NCBI RefSeq assembly: GCF_000381745.1
Contig: NZ_KB907015.1
Location: 1 to 38,088 of the forward strand
Direction of reading: 5' to 3'
From: Psychromonas ossibalaenae ATCC BAA-1528
GTDB taxonomy: Bacteria > Pseudomonadota > Gammaproteobacteria > Enterobacterales > Psychromonadaceae
DNA length: 38,088 bases
Shown piece by piece: positions 16,581 through 25,713 of the stretch. The notes under the pieces are model-generated. The model did not search any database. It saw nothing but the letters and a program-made list of their open reading frames with translations, and was not told where the DNA came from. Each line of letters begins with the position of its first letter. Position 1 is the stretch's first letter. The position numbers were made by a program, and so were the translations under genes.

Positions 16581-16612
16581 CATAAGCTATTGTTAGCAAT
16601 AATGATCTTATG
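16581..16612. promoter_or_regulatory. Palindrome upstream of ABC exporter
   Basis: CATAAG ... CTTATG encloses ATTG-TTAG-CAAT, about 85 bp before the exporter start. It may be an operator or cruciform; no regulator is nearby. Confidence 0.25.
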
Positions 16613-16696
16613 CTTTAAGCATTAAACTAAAAGCGCATTGAAAAATGAAAGATTGTATATTAACTAGACTTCACGGATATCGAGTTAGCTATACCT

Positions 16697-18481
16697 ATGC
16701 GAACCAACGACCAGAACGAACTGCGCGCTAAAGGATCTTCTCTTAAACCTTTAAGCGCGCTTGTTCCATTTATAAAACCCTATAAGGGTACATTGACTGC
16801 TGCCGTCATAGTCTTATTGATGGCGTCTGCGGCAACGAGCTGTCTGCCGATTGCAGCCAGATACCTTATAGATAGTGGTATCAGCAGTGGTGATCCTGAC
16901 AAAATTGATTTTTATTTTCAGCTGGTTTTAGGTGTTCTTCTGCTGATCAGTTTATTGTCAGCTAGCCGTTTTTACCTGATAACCTGGCTGGGTGAACGAA
17001 TTGTTGCTGATATCCGTAAAAAAGTATATTCACATGTCATCAGACAGGATCCTGCTTTTTTTGAAGTGACCCAGACAGGGGAAGTTCTATCTCGACTGAC
17101 GACTGATACAACGCTGGTACAATCTATATCCGGGGTCGGAATATCAATCGCACTGCGCTCATCTGTCATGTTGATTGTCTCTCTTGCCGGTATTATGTAT
17201 ACCAGCCCCTCTTTAACACTGATGATTCTATTACTTGTTCCTGCTGTAATCGGACCAATATTGTGGATTGCCCGCAAAGTACGCAAACTGTCTCGCGCGG
17301 CTCAGGACAAAATTGCGGACTCCAGCGGCATGGCTAATGAAACGTTGAATGCTATCGAGACCGTGCAGGCATTCACCCTTGAGTCTTTACAAAGCAGACG
17401 TTTTGCAGAAGCAGTAGAAGCCGCATTTATAGCGGGCCTGCAGCGGATCAGGGGACGCTTTGTGATGTCTTTAGGCTCTATGTTTCTGCTCTTTGGCGCT
17501 GTGACGCTGGTACTTTGGGTTGGAACGCGGGAGGTATTAGCTGGAGACATGCTGCCGGGAGAGCTTGCTCAGTTTGTTTTATTCACGGTTCTGCTTGCAA
17601 GTTCAGGTGCAATGCTTAGCGAAATGTGGGGAGAAGTTCAGCGCGCTGCAGGTGCGATGGAACGGCTGTTCGAATTACTCGATGCACAGCCATTTATTCG
17701 TGCACCGGCAAATCCGATACCTTTACCCTCGCAGGGAGGAGGTAGTATTGTATTTAGTGAGGTCGACTTCAAATACCCCTCGCGTCCGGATACGCTTGCG
17801 ATAGATAATTTTAACCTGAACATCACTCCAGGAGAAACTATCGCATTTGTAGGGCCGTCGGGTGCGGGTAAAACAACAACTTTTCAACTGTTATTGCGTT
17901 TTTATGACCCGAATACAGGCGCTGTGTTTATCAACGGGGTTGATATAACTAAAACGGATCCGCAAGCCGTGCGTGCTGTTATTGGTATTGTCCCGCAGGA
18001 AACCATTGTCTTTGCCGCCAGTGCGCTGGAAAACATTCGTTACGGCCGACCGGATGCAAGCGATGATGACGTTAAGTCTGCAGCACAGGCCGCTTTCGCC
18101 GATGAATTTATCGAACGCTTACCTGAGGGCTATGATACATTTCTTGGAGAAAAAGGGACGCGTTTATCCGGAGGACAGAAACAGCGCATTGCTATAGCGC
18201 GTGCAGTTTTGAAAAATCCGCCAATATTACTGTTAGATGAAGCAACTAACGCGCTGGATGCTGAGAGCGAACGACTGGTACAGGAAACGCTGCAGAAACT
18301 GATGCACAATCGCACGACTATTATTATTGCCCATCGCTTAGCGACTGTACTCAAGGCAAAACGCATTGTGGTTATGCATGAAGGAAGGATTCAAGCTATC
18401 GGCAGCCACGCGGAGCTTGTGAAAAAAAATCCTCTTTATGCGCGCCTGGTCGAATTACAATTTCGCTCCGCAGAGGAATAA
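16697..18481 (+). CDS. ABC exporter, MsbA-like (fused membrane and ATPase domains)
   Basis: A 594-residue type IV ABC half-transporter that works as a homodimer in the inner membrane. The transmembrane domain (about 25-320) has six hydrophobic spans. The nucleotide-binding domain has Walker A GPSGAGKTTTFQLL, Q-loop VPQETIVFA, signature [14 protein letters not shown], Walker B ILLLDEATNALD and H-loop IIAHRLAT. Such proteins export lipids or drugs; the substrate cannot be told. No good Shine-Dalgarno is seen before the ATG. The stop codon overlaps the first base of the 162-bp repeat that follows. Confidence 0.92.
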   Translation: MRTNDQNELRAKGSSLKPLSALVPFIKPYKGTLTAAVIVLLMASAATSCLPIAARYLIDSGISSGDPDKIDFYFQLVLGVLLLISLLSASRFYLITWLGERIVADIRKKVYSHVIRQDPAFFEVTQTGEVLSRLTTDTTLVQSISGVGISIALRSSVMLIVSLAGIMYTSPSLTLMILLLVPAVIGPILWIARKVRKLSRAAQDKIADSSGMANETLNAIETVQAFTLESLQSRRFAEAVEAAFIAGLQRIRGRFVMSLGSMFLLFGAVTLVLWVGTREVLAGDMLPGELAQFVLFTVLLASSGAMLSEMWGEVQRAAGAMERLFELLDAQPFIRAPANPIPLPSQGGGSIVFSEVDFKYPSRPDTLAIDNFNLNITPGETIAFVGPSGAGKTTTFQLLLRFYDPNTGAVFINGVDITKTDPQAVRAVIGIVPQETIVFAASALENIRYGRPDASDDDVKSAAQAAFADEFIERLPEGYDTFLGEKGTRLSGGQKQRIAIARAVLKNPPILLLDEATNALDAESERLVQETLQKLMHNRTTIIIAHRLATVLKAKRIVVMHEGRIQAIGSHAELVKKNPLYARLVELQFRSAEE

Positions 18482-18642
18482 TACCAATCGGATTAAGTAT
18501 GTGATCTACTTTTTGCGTAGGAAAAACTGCTTAGTTCAAGGCGTAAATTGATGTAAGCGGTTGTTCCCTTTACGAAATTTACAACGAAGAAATAAGCTGT
18601 TTTAACCAGTAAAACTGATCAGCTATTTATTCCGATTGGTAT
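18481..18642 (-). repeat. 162-bp dispersed palindromic element, copy 1
   Basis: Ends ATACCAATCGG (18481) and CCGATTGGTAT (18632-18642) are perfect 11-bp inverted repeats, with near-pairing beyond. Read on the minus strand it contains GATCAGTTTTACTGGTTAAAA then TTCGTTGT, shared with the copy at 32889. It fills the space between convergent genes and overlaps the exporter stop codon. Confidence 0.8.
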
Positions 18643-18650
18643 AACTGATG

Positions 18651-19802
18651 TTAATTATATCCGGTCATTTCCACGAATCCCTGACCAGTATGTGAACCAT
18701 TAAAAGTTACCATTCCTTCGAAGTATTCAATAGCAAAACGCATGATCTGCTTGTTATTGATTATATTTATATTTATATCAATATCTTGAGATTTGACCTT
18801 TAAGGTAAAACTCTGCGGATAACCAAGCTTATTTGTAAGGCCGCTCTGCAGATTGATATCTTTAATTTCTAAGATATCTATCTCCCCGCTGCTGTGCATC
18901 AGGCTGCCGTATAGAAAATCATCTTCCTTGGAACGAATGCGGTAAATCATCAGTGCCTTATCTTTGGATAAGCGTAATGAAAACCAATCCCAACCCTGCT
19001 GATCCCGTGCGAGCATGCTGGATCCCCATTCCCGATCAAACCATGCATTTCCAGTTACTGTTTGCCGTTTGCCCTGCCATAATATTTCGCCTTTTACATC
19101 AATGAAGGGCTGAGAATAATAGTGACTGGCAATATCTTCACTGTGATGCTTTTTGCTAAAGCCTTTATTTCCCTGCAGATAAAAATGTTTTGAACTGGAT
19201 AATGATAATTTCACCTGCCAGTTTTTCTGTTCAGGATTTTCATTTTCTAAAATAAGGTCTTGTGTAGAAGTGTTGTTGAGCTGCTCATTGCCGCCGCCGT
19301 AATTTGAAGAACCATAACTGAGCTGGGCGGGTAATAACTGTGCAGATGACTGCCATATCCAGTCATCAATAACTGCTCGAAAAGGTCTATCAGAGACTTC
19401 TACATTACCAAGCTCTTCTCTGCCGTTACGAAATGCAGAAAGGTGCTCTTTTGTATCCGCTAACGCCGCATGAGCAAAGTACAAATGGCGGTTATTTACA
19501 GCGGTGCGAAATAATGTCCATTGACTGGCAAAACGCTGACCGTTCTCGGAAGTTAAATTAGTCGTTAAGTACCACCATTCATGTCGATAGTTTTTATGAG
19601 GTGAATGGGCTTTAGGAAAGGTAATGTTATGACTTGCAGAGGCTTGTGTATATTGCTGCTGATCATCAGCCAGTTTATTTAGATGATTTCGACTAGGCAG
19701 ATCTGCTGTTATTAAGAAAGCGGCCAACAGGCCTAATCCTAGTAGAAGCACTATTATCAGCAGTAAGTTAAAATGACGTCTGCTGCTTTTTATCACATTC
19801 AT
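18651..19802 (-). CDS. AttH/CrtC lipocalin-like protein, membrane-anchored
   Basis: A 383-residue protein with an N-terminal membrane anchor (residues about 11-32). The two-lipocalin CrtC/AttH fold follows, recognised by HEWWYLTTNLTSENG, WTLFRTAV, WFDREWGSS and QGWDWFSLRL. In Agrobacterium attEFGH and related operons this protein accompanies an ABC permease. It is the last gene of a three-gene operon, overlapping the permease stop by 4 bp (ATGA). It probably works in the periplasm with the transporter, possibly on a lipid; carotenoid hydration is unlikely because no carotenoid genes are nearby. Confidence 0.88.
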   Translation of the reverse strand: MNVIKSSRRHFNLLLIIVLLLGLGLLAAFLITADLPSRNHLNKLADDQQQYTQASASHNITFPKAHSPHKNYRHEWWYLTTNLTSENGQRFASQWTLFRTAVNNRHLYFAHAALADTKEHLSAFRNGREELGNVEVSDRPFRAVIDDWIWQSSAQLLPAQLSYGSSNYGGGNEQLNNTSTQDLILENENPEQKNWQVKLSLSSSKHFYLQGNKGFSKKHHSEDIASHYYSQPFIDVKGEILWQGKRQTVTGNAWFDREWGSSMLARDQQGWDWFSLRLSKDKALMIYRIRSKEDDFLYGSLMHSSGEIDILEIKDINLQSGLTNKLGYPQSFTLKVKSQDIDININIINNKQIMRFAIEYFEGMVTFNGSHTGQGFVEMTGYN

Positions 19803-22264
19803 AAGCTTGATCTGACATTAAGTTTAAACAGGGGAACAGTTAACGCGGGAATTAAAAATAACAAAGCAAGTGAGCTGCTGACTGCAAAAGGGGCAACATT
19901 TAGCATAAGCGGCATCGACCAGCCGAATGAGGCCGGCAGTACTTTGCTTACTAATGCATCAGCTAGGATCACAGCTATCGGCCAGCTCAGCAGAATGGTC
20001 CCTAAAGCAAGCAGTAACCATTGTATCAACATGTGCGTAAACAACTCCATTTTGCTATATCCCAAACTGCAAAGAATGTATAAATCAGTTTTGCGGGCCA
20101 GCTCTAAACTGTTTGCAGACAAAAACAGCCCCAAACAGGCGATTGAAAGTAATAGCGCTACAATGGTATTCATAAGCACAAAGGTTTGAGAGAAGATAGC
20201 AAGTGCTTGTTTCTTTATTTGTTGTGGTTCATAAATCTGCTGCTCTTCTAAGTCGGCTGTCATTAACATATCTTGTTTGTTTATCAATTGGCCCTCTTTA
20301 AAAAACACCCCGAAACCAGTATCAACCCAGCCGTCAAACAATTTTGATATTCGTTGTTTTTTCAAAGTGGCAGATAAACCCGGATAGCCGTAATCGTAAT
20401 AAATGCCTTTGATTTTACACTTATATTGTTTGCCGCCTTGCGATAATAGCAAGCCCTGATCGACAGAAAGCTGTTTCTTTAAAGCGAGTTGTTCATTGAT
20501 ATAACATCCCTCGTCTAGTGTGTTTGATGAAGATTTGAACAATAATGATTCAAGCTGGCGAGCAGACTGGTAACTTAAAACCTTGACGGGTTCATTATCG
20601 ACTTGTGCCCGGGTATGTTGAAATAGAATGTATTGTTCAACTTCTGATTTATTGTTTAACCATTCTACTACTTGTTGATTCTGCCAGCTCTTATGGCGAA
20701 TAATGATATCTGAGCTTAACTGCTGATCAATATATTTATCAAAAGCCGCCTCAAAGCTATTCACCATTAAGGCGGCTGCAATACTTGAAGTTAGCGCTAA
20801 ATAGAATGCTGCAAGCGGTAAATAGCGTCGTGCAATCTGCTTGGCGGCATCTTTAAAAATATATTTAAGACGAAAAGACTTAAGTAAATATCCGCTTACA
20901 AAAAGCACCAGTTGTAAAAAACTTGGCAGCAGTGCAACACTTGCTGTTAATAACAATCCGTACTTCGCCATAAGCTGAAACCAGTTACCGCCCGGCCAAA
21001 GTAAAAAAAGCAGTAACAATATAATGCCGGCTGCTGAGGTTTGAAGGTAAGGAAACCGCTCCGTTGATGCTCTTGCAGAGAGAGCAATATGGGCAGTACT
21101 GATAAGCTTAAACTGCTTGAATAACGCGAGTAATACTGCTGACGATGAAATTATTAATGCCCATATTACGTATTGCCATTGCCACACAAAATGACCACTG
21201 CTGTTAAGTAAATAGATCTGGCTAAGGGTTAAACCAACTAATGGTAATAAAGCTGAAACTAAAACGGCAGTTATCAGTATGCCCAGCCCGGAAGCTGTTA
21301 TCAGCAAAAATAATAATTCGATCGACATGGCTATTTTTAGGGTTTGTAACTGCACACCTAACAAACGTAATTGTGCTGCTAATTTACCACGCTTACGCCA
21401 CGCCTGACTGCCGGCTTGAAAGGCAATAAACATACTCATAATAAACCCCAATATAGCCAGCACATTGAGGTTCAGGTGCAGTGCATCGGCAAGGCCCAGG
21501 CGCTCCTCTACGGACCATGGTTTATATAGCGTTAAATGCCCGGGTAATGCTGATTCCAGTTGTTGTTTATTTTTTTTGCTAAGCGGTGCGACCATTAGAT
21601 AGCTAAAATCACCTTCTTCAGGGAATAACTGCCAGGCAAGTGCAATATCCAGCAGCGCAGCGTTACCCCATTGTTCTGCAGCTGTTAAGCTAAAGGCAAT
21701 AAACCTTTGGTCAGCTAAGACAAAGTGGTTATGAGCCGCTGCCTGGCTACTCATATCCGTATTTTTAGTTTTTTTAACCTGCTTTGTATTAACCCCTTCG
21801 GACAAAAATAATGTATCTCGGTATGTTTGGTTAAGCAGCACCGTCTGGCTGTTAAAGCTTTCAGGTTTCATTATACTCAGGGCTAACATATCGATAGCTC
21901 TGAAGGAAATACGTTTTCCATTAGCAAGCTTTTTTATGAAGGTTAATACGGGGGTTATTTGCGTAAAGCCTTGTTTTCTTAAGGTCGAAAAATCATCTTT
22001 AGTAAGTTTTGCGCCGGGCTTCGCAACGATATGAAAAGCGACTGGATTTATTAACTGCAGGTTTGCCTGTTGATACTGCTGCTTACTGGCATGGTTTAAG
22101 ATCAAAATAGATAACAAGGTACTTGTCGCAATGGCCAAACTGACAATAAAGCCTAGGTTTAATAAAGGGTTGTTTTTATATTCCGCGACCTGGGTTTTCA
22201 ATACCAGATAGAGATCTCGGTATGCCGGTTTGATGTTTGTACAGGTCGATTTTTTATCCTCCAT
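19799..22264 (-). CDS. FtsX-type ABC permease (MacB/LolC-like, two-module)
   Basis: An 821-residue inner-membrane protein with about ten hydrophobic spans. There is an N-terminal anchor (residues 38-60), a large periplasmic loop, three spans around residues 260-375, more near 400-460, a second periplasmic segment, and a final FtsX block from about 680 to 810. This fuses the two permeases seen as AttF and AttG elsewhere. It overlaps the ATPase stop by one base (TAATG) and the AttH-like gene by four, so the three are one translational unit. It probably moves a lipid or lipoprotein out of the membrane rather than across it, as MacB-type proteins do. Confidence 0.88.
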   Translation of the reverse strand: MEDKKSTCTNIKPAYRDLYLVLKTQVAEYKNNPLLNLGFIVSLAIATSTLLSILILNHASKQQYQQANLQLINPVAFHIVAKPGAKLTKDDFSTLRKQGFTQITPVLTFIKKLANGKRISFRAIDMLALSIMKPESFNSQTVLLNQTYRDTLFLSEGVNTKQVKKTKNTDMSSQAAAHNHFVLADQRFIAFSLTAAEQWGNAALLDIALAWQLFPEEGDFSYLMVAPLSKKNKQQLESALPGHLTLYKPWSVEERLGLADALHLNLNVLAILGFIMSMFIAFQAGSQAWRKRGKLAAQLRLLGVQLQTLKIAMSIELLFLLITASGLGILITAVLVSALLPLVGLTLSQIYLLNSSGHFVWQWQYVIWALIISSSAVLLALFKQFKLISTAHIALSARASTERFPYLQTSAAGIILLLLFLLWPGGNWFQLMAKYGLLLTASVALLPSFLQLVLFVSGYLLKSFRLKYIFKDAAKQIARRYLPLAAFYLALTSSIAAALMVNSFEAAFDKYIDQQLSSDIIIRHKSWQNQQVVEWLNNKSEVEQYILFQHTRAQVDNEPVKVLSYQSARQLESLLFKSSSNTLDEGCYINEQLALKKQLSVDQGLLLSQGGKQYKCKIKGIYYDYGYPGLSATLKKQRISKLFDGWVDTGFGVFFKEGQLINKQDMLMTADLEEQQIYEPQQIKKQALAIFSQTFVLMNTIVALLLSIACLGLFLSANSLELARKTDLYILCSLGYSKMELFTHMLIQWLLLALGTILLSWPIAVILADALVSKVLPASFGWSMPLMLNVAPFAVSSSLALLFLIPALTVPLFKLNVRSSL

Positions 22265-22938
22265 TAAAATGCCTTTTCAACTAACGTTAGTTGACCGTCA
22301 GCTAATCGATAAATTTTATCCATTCTCTGAGCAACATTCACACTATGAGTGACCATTAATAATGCTGTGTTATGAAGTTTTGCTAACTTGACTAATAACT
22401 CAACAACACATGTACTGTTGTGTTCATCAAGATTACCGGTCGGCTCATCAGCAAGTAACAATTTAGGTTGAGCACTAAGTGCACGAGCAATAGCAACACG
22501 CTGCATTTCCCCCCCGGAAAGTGTTGCCGGATATTTATGCGGCAAACTGTGTATATCCAGCTGCTTGGTAAGCGTGCTGCAGAGTAATGCATCATAACGA
22601 CCAGCTAAACGGGCGCTGAATTCAATATTATCCTGTACTGACAGGTTAGACAGCAAATTGTACTGCTGGAAAATTATACTGAGGTGTTTTTTTCTTAGCT
22701 CACTGAGTTTTTTCTCCGTCGCTTGTGCCAGTTGTAAACCTGCAATACGAATACTGCCTTGTTGTATCGGCTCAAGCCCTGCAATCAGGTTGAGTAAGGT
22801 GGTTTTACCACTGCCGCTGTCGCCCATTAATGCAATACATTCACCTTGTGACACAGATAAACTAATATCTGACAAAAGCTGCCGGTGATTGTCACCATCA
22901 ACAATTTGATGGTTAAGTGATTCAATGATTAAAGACAA
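22264..22938 (-). CDS. ABC transporter ATPase (LolD-like)
   Basis: A 224-residue cytoplasmic ATPase. Walker A is GDSGSGKTTLLNLIAG, Q-loop IIFQQYNLL, signature LSGGEMQRVAIARAL, Walker B LLLADEPTGNLD, and the H-loop VTHS. The LolD/MacB subfamily energises FtsX-type permeases, as expected from the next gene. No ATG is available near the start. TTG at 22938 lies 6 bp behind GAGGA and is preferred over TTG at 22944, which abuts the Shine-Dalgarno. It is the first gene of the operon. Confidence 0.92.
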   Translation of the reverse strand: MSLIIESLNHQIVDGDNHRQLLSDISLSVSQGECIALMGDSGSGKTTLLNLIAGLEPIQQGSIRIAGLQLAQATEKKLSELRKKHLSIIFQQYNLLSNLSVQDNIEFSARLAGRYDALLCSTLTKQLDIHSLPHKYPATLSGGEMQRVAIARALSAQPKLLLADEPTGNLDEHNSTCVVELLVKLAKLHNTALLMVTHSVNVAQRMDKIYRLADGQLTLVEKAF

Positions 22939-22977
22939 AAGCAATCCTCAATTTCAATGATTTAAACTAGTAATTAG

Positions 22978-23245
22978 TAGGGCCTGTTTATCTTTGCTCT
23001 TTGTTCCTGCTGGAGGCTATTTGTATGCTCAGCAAGGCGGAAGTCATACAGTGTAGTCACTCTACATCAATGACTGAGAACGCAGTTGAGTGTAAAAATA
23101 GCCCCAGCCCTTCGGGTTGTGTCTGAAAATCCCACACTCTGCGTTGCTCATCACTCATTTAGAGCAACTAAACTTCATTCTTCGCGCCTTGATTGAGGAA
23201 ATTTCAGGCTCAACAGAGGCAATTTTAAAAGATAAATAGGCCCTA
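22978..23245. repeat. MITE-like element with terminal inverted repeats
   Basis: TAGGGCCTGTTTATCTTT at the left and AAAGATAAATAGGCCCTA at the right are inverted repeats with one mismatch over 18 bases. The 268-bp interior has no reading frame of note but contains short GC-rich segments (CTGCTGGAGGCTATTTG, GCCCCAGCCCTTCGGG). It sits just upstream of the ABC operon, so it could carry or disrupt that promoter. It is probably a non-autonomous transposable element. Confidence 0.7.
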
Positions 23246-23713
23246 ATATTCCAGGTCATTTTGTTATTTGCTTGTTTTACTTACAGGCGCTTATAAATAG
23301 ATGTTCAGCATAAGAAGAATAAGCGTCATTTTTCGTTTAAGCAAAGTTAGCATAGACAAATTAGAGGGGATTTAGATGTTGAATTGACCTGATGTTCGTT
23401 AATTATTAAGAGCAGAATCAATAAACATAAAGAATTTAACTCGGACTATCAAAAACAAAATTACAACAATAATACGGAATAAACGGTAAGACCAACCTAT
23501 TAAAACTTGCTTAAGGCGGTAGTCATAACAGACTACCAAGCGAACATAGGTGTCGGTTTAATTTACACTATTAATCACGTTCTCAAAGTGCCTTTACCTA
23601 TCAGTTTGATAATTATGCTTTTTTTATTAAGGCACACTTAATGCAAGGTTATAAGCAGCAACAAAAAATTGCTGTAACACATTCGTTAATTTGTCAGAGA
23701 AAGGAGAGTAACT
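23246..23713. other. Intergenic region, hairpin at 23518-23537
   Basis: No gene is seen. GGTAGTC-ATAACA-GACTACC is a perfect 7-bp hairpin in the leader region of the PEP-CTERM-like gene. GCTT and AAGC flank it and could extend the stem past a 5-base bulge. Confidence 0.4.
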
Positions 23714-24292
23714 ATGTTAAAAACTTTTTCTACTATTATTGCTAGTGCGTGTTTCGCTTTAACTACTATGAGTGCATCTGCAATCCCGTTTGTGGCGATG
23801 CCAGCTGATACGTTAGGGCCGTTAAACGGGGGAACAGTACTTGAAAATGTAGTTTCACCTGGAGCAGGAAGCGCAGTATTAACATTTGATTTAATTGGTT
23901 ATAGAACTGTAGATGGTAACAATGGTTATGATGATACTTTTAGATTAGATATTAACGGTAATAATCTATTTATCGGTGCTTTTAATATGGGCGGCGGCGG
24001 CTCTACTCATATTACTTTTCAAGATCCTGGAGTGACAATTGTTTCGACAATGACTCATGGGCTTTACCGGGGCGGACTAACCCAGTTTGCTGTTAACCAT
24101 AATTTATTATCTGGTAATAACAGCTATCTGTTTGATTATGGTGTCATGCAGGGGTTAGGCGATGAGGGCTGGGGTCTTAGAAATATTGTTATTAGAGGCT
24201 CAGTAAACGACGTACCAGGGCCGAATACTATTGGCTTGTTAATTTTATCCTTAGGTCTATTGCTTTGGTCTAGGAAAAATAAAGTTAAGTAA
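23714..24292 (+). CDS. PEP-CTERM-like exported surface protein
   Basis: A 192-residue protein with signal peptide MLKTFSTIIASACFALTTMSASA, a glycine- and asparagine-rich beta domain, and a C-terminal tripartite tail at 167-192. The tail reads VPGPNTIGLLILSLGLLL followed by WSRKNKVK, i.e. VPxP box, hydrophobic span and basic end. This is the PEP-CTERM sorting signal form, with G in place of the usual E. Such proteins are processed by exosortase (EpsH/XrtA) and often go to exopolysaccharide or the surface. The Shine-Dalgarno AAGGAG lies 8 bp before ATG. No exosortase gene is in the window. The domain's function is unknown. Confidence 0.8.
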   Translation: MLKTFSTIIASACFALTTMSASAIPFVAMPADTLGPLNGGTVLENVVSPGAGSAVLTFDLIGYRTVDGNNGYDDTFRLDINGNNLFIGAFNMGGGGSTHITFQDPGVTIVSTMTHGLYRGGLTQFAVNHNLLSGNNSYLFDYGVMQGLGDEGWGLRNIVIRGSVNDVPGPNTIGLLILSLGLLLWSRKNKVK

Positions 24293-24306
24293 CACGTCAT
24301 TAGTTA

Positions 24307-24342
24307 GGCAGTGCTGTTTCTGATTAATTTTGGTCAGCTGCC
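24307..24342 (+). terminator. Hairpin after PEP-CTERM-like gene
   Basis: GGCAG and CTGCC enclose a 26-nt loop 15 bp past the stop, with TTTATG following. A second stem, TGCCGTACGC / GTGTGCGGCA, follows at about 24353-24386. Intrinsic termination is plausible but not strong. Confidence 0.3.
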
Positions 24343-24421
24343 TTTATGAGTTTGCCGTACGCTTTGAAAGCTTTGAGTGTGCGGCAGCTGTATCAACCCT
24401 ATGAAAAATATATCACTCAAT

Positions 24422-24892
24422 TTAATCGCTGAAATCAAATAAATCGCAGTAATTTGCATTTTTATTTCCACATACTTTACCGTGTGTGCTTTTTCTTATT
24501 GTTGCATTTTTACAAGTACGATTATATTTATCTAAATATTTATTGTGTTGGTCAACTCTTAAATTTTGTTTTTTTAAAGCTTTATTGTATAAAGCAACAT
24601 AATTGTCTCGATCGTAGTTAATTGAATTAAAATCATTTATTAAATAACTTCTTTTGCTTCCTATTGTATGAGTTAAAGCTGATTCAATTCTATCGAGTTT
24701 ATAGTCAAATGAGTCTATTTTATCGTCAATCTCATTCATAACTTCTTTTAATCTATTAATATTACCTTCTTTTTGAGTGATTTTTTCATCGTAGTAAATA
24801 CAGTTCTCTACTTGAGTCTCAGTTAAAGGTTTTTTCGCAAAAGCACTAGAAACAAACATTAAGGAAAAGGCAAGTGCAAATAATTTTTTCAT
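24422..24892 (-). CDS. Exported coiled-coil protein of unknown function
   Basis: A 156-residue secreted or periplasmic protein with signal peptide MKKLFALAFSLMFVSSAFA. The mature part is highly charged and helical: heptad-like INRLKEVMNEIDDKIDSFDYKLDRIESAL (residues about 45-73). It has four cysteines (C31, C127, C141 and C148), enough for two disulfides. No family is recognised. The codons are markedly A/T-rich compared with the ABC operon nearby, which suggests acquisition or low expression. It is a single gene convergent with the PEP-CTERM-like gene. Confidence 0.65.
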   Translation of the reverse strand: MKKLFALAFSLMFVSSAFAKKPLTETQVENCIYYDEKITQKEGNINRLKEVMNEIDDKIDSFDYKLDRIESALTHTIGSKRSYLINDFNSINYDRDNYVALYNKALKKQNLRVDQHNKYLDKYNRTCKNATIRKSTHGKVCGNKNANYCDLFDFSD

Positions 24893-25267
24893 GGTTATCT
24901 TCTTAGGTTAAAACTTTTTAAACTCAAATCACAAAGTAGATATGCTGTGTCACTTTGTTAATTTCTGCGATCATTTTGATTTACAGTCGCGAATATACGC
25001 GAATATTGATTTTAGTTTTTAATTTAGAACAAAAAAACCATTTCATAAAGTAATGCTCAATTACATTGCTCCGTAATTGAAAAAGCTTTACTACAATCAC
25101 CTGATAAAATGGGATAATCTAATTTGAATCGAGAGCAGAGAGAGTACGACGGTTTCCCTGTCAATGCGGACCCGCACTTGGGGATAACAGCTGTCATTTA
25201 TATTGGGAAAGTTGATCGATAGCTATGCAAAAAATAACGACTTCTGCACACAGGATACTGACAAAAG
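24893..25267. other. AT-rich gap
   Basis: 375 bp with the upstream region of the coiled-coil gene on the left. Nothing else is certain. A 33-codon open frame at 25124-25222 (TTG start, EYDGFPVNADPHLGITAVIY) could be the end of a decayed gene; it is not called. Confidence 0.3.
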
Positions 25268-25681
25268 ATGAAAACTAATAGAGTCACACCAATAAAGCTC
25301 ACGCGAGACGACTCTGACTATGATGTCTGGAGAATCCAGTTAGAGTCGGGTATCGAGCTCGATGTTGTTGACAGTGAGCCGACTGCCGATGAAAAATATC
25401 TTAACCAGCCTTGTGATGTCTTTTTTGACTACGGCGTTGATGACTATCAAATAATTGAAAGCGTTAACGCTCAATTTAAGCTGGAAGAATGCAGAGAAAG
25501 TATCTGCCTCAGTTATGCGGTTGGTGTTATTAGCGGCAGTCTCCTTTATGAGGGGGAAGAGACATTTGAGCTTAAAGTCGACGATATTTATCTTTATATC
25601 TATGAAGATTCTGTTCCGGGTGCAAAGATAGGTGATACGCTCAAAGTTTCGGGGTGGCCGCTTTCTATTGCATTTACATGA
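25268..25681 (+). CDS. Hypothetical acidic protein
   Basis: A 137-residue, strongly acidic, probably cytoplasmic protein. It has no signal peptide or membrane span. Predicted character is all-beta (DVWRIQLESGIELDVVD, ETFELKVDDIYLYIYED). No family recognised. It lies at the left edge of the island that holds the decayed RTX gene; small acidic beta proteins in such places can be immunity or accessory factors, but nothing in the sequence shows that. The Shine-Dalgarno is weak. Confidence 0.6.
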   Translation: MKTNRVTPIKLTRDDSDYDVWRIQLESGIELDVVDSEPTADEKYLNQPCDVFFDYGVDDYQIIESVNAQFKLEECRESICLSYAVGVISGSLLYEGEETFELKVDDIYLYIYEDSVPGAKIGDTLKVSGWPLSIAFT

Positions 25682-25713
25682 TTAAGGCTGGAACTCGCTG
25701 TCGATAAATTTTT

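Noticed and set aside
18651..19802. Carotenoid 1,2-hydratase function
   Set aside because: The fold matches CrtC, but the operon is an ABC transporter of the Att type and no carotenoid genes are present.
23518..23537. Hairpin considered as an integron attC site
   Set aside because: It lacks the GTTRRRY and RYYYAAC core sites in the right places, and there is no integrase or cassette array nearby.
25124..25222. 33-codon frame with EYDGFPVNADPHLGITAVIY
   Set aside because: No ribosome site, no recognised family and short; mentioned only in the gap note.
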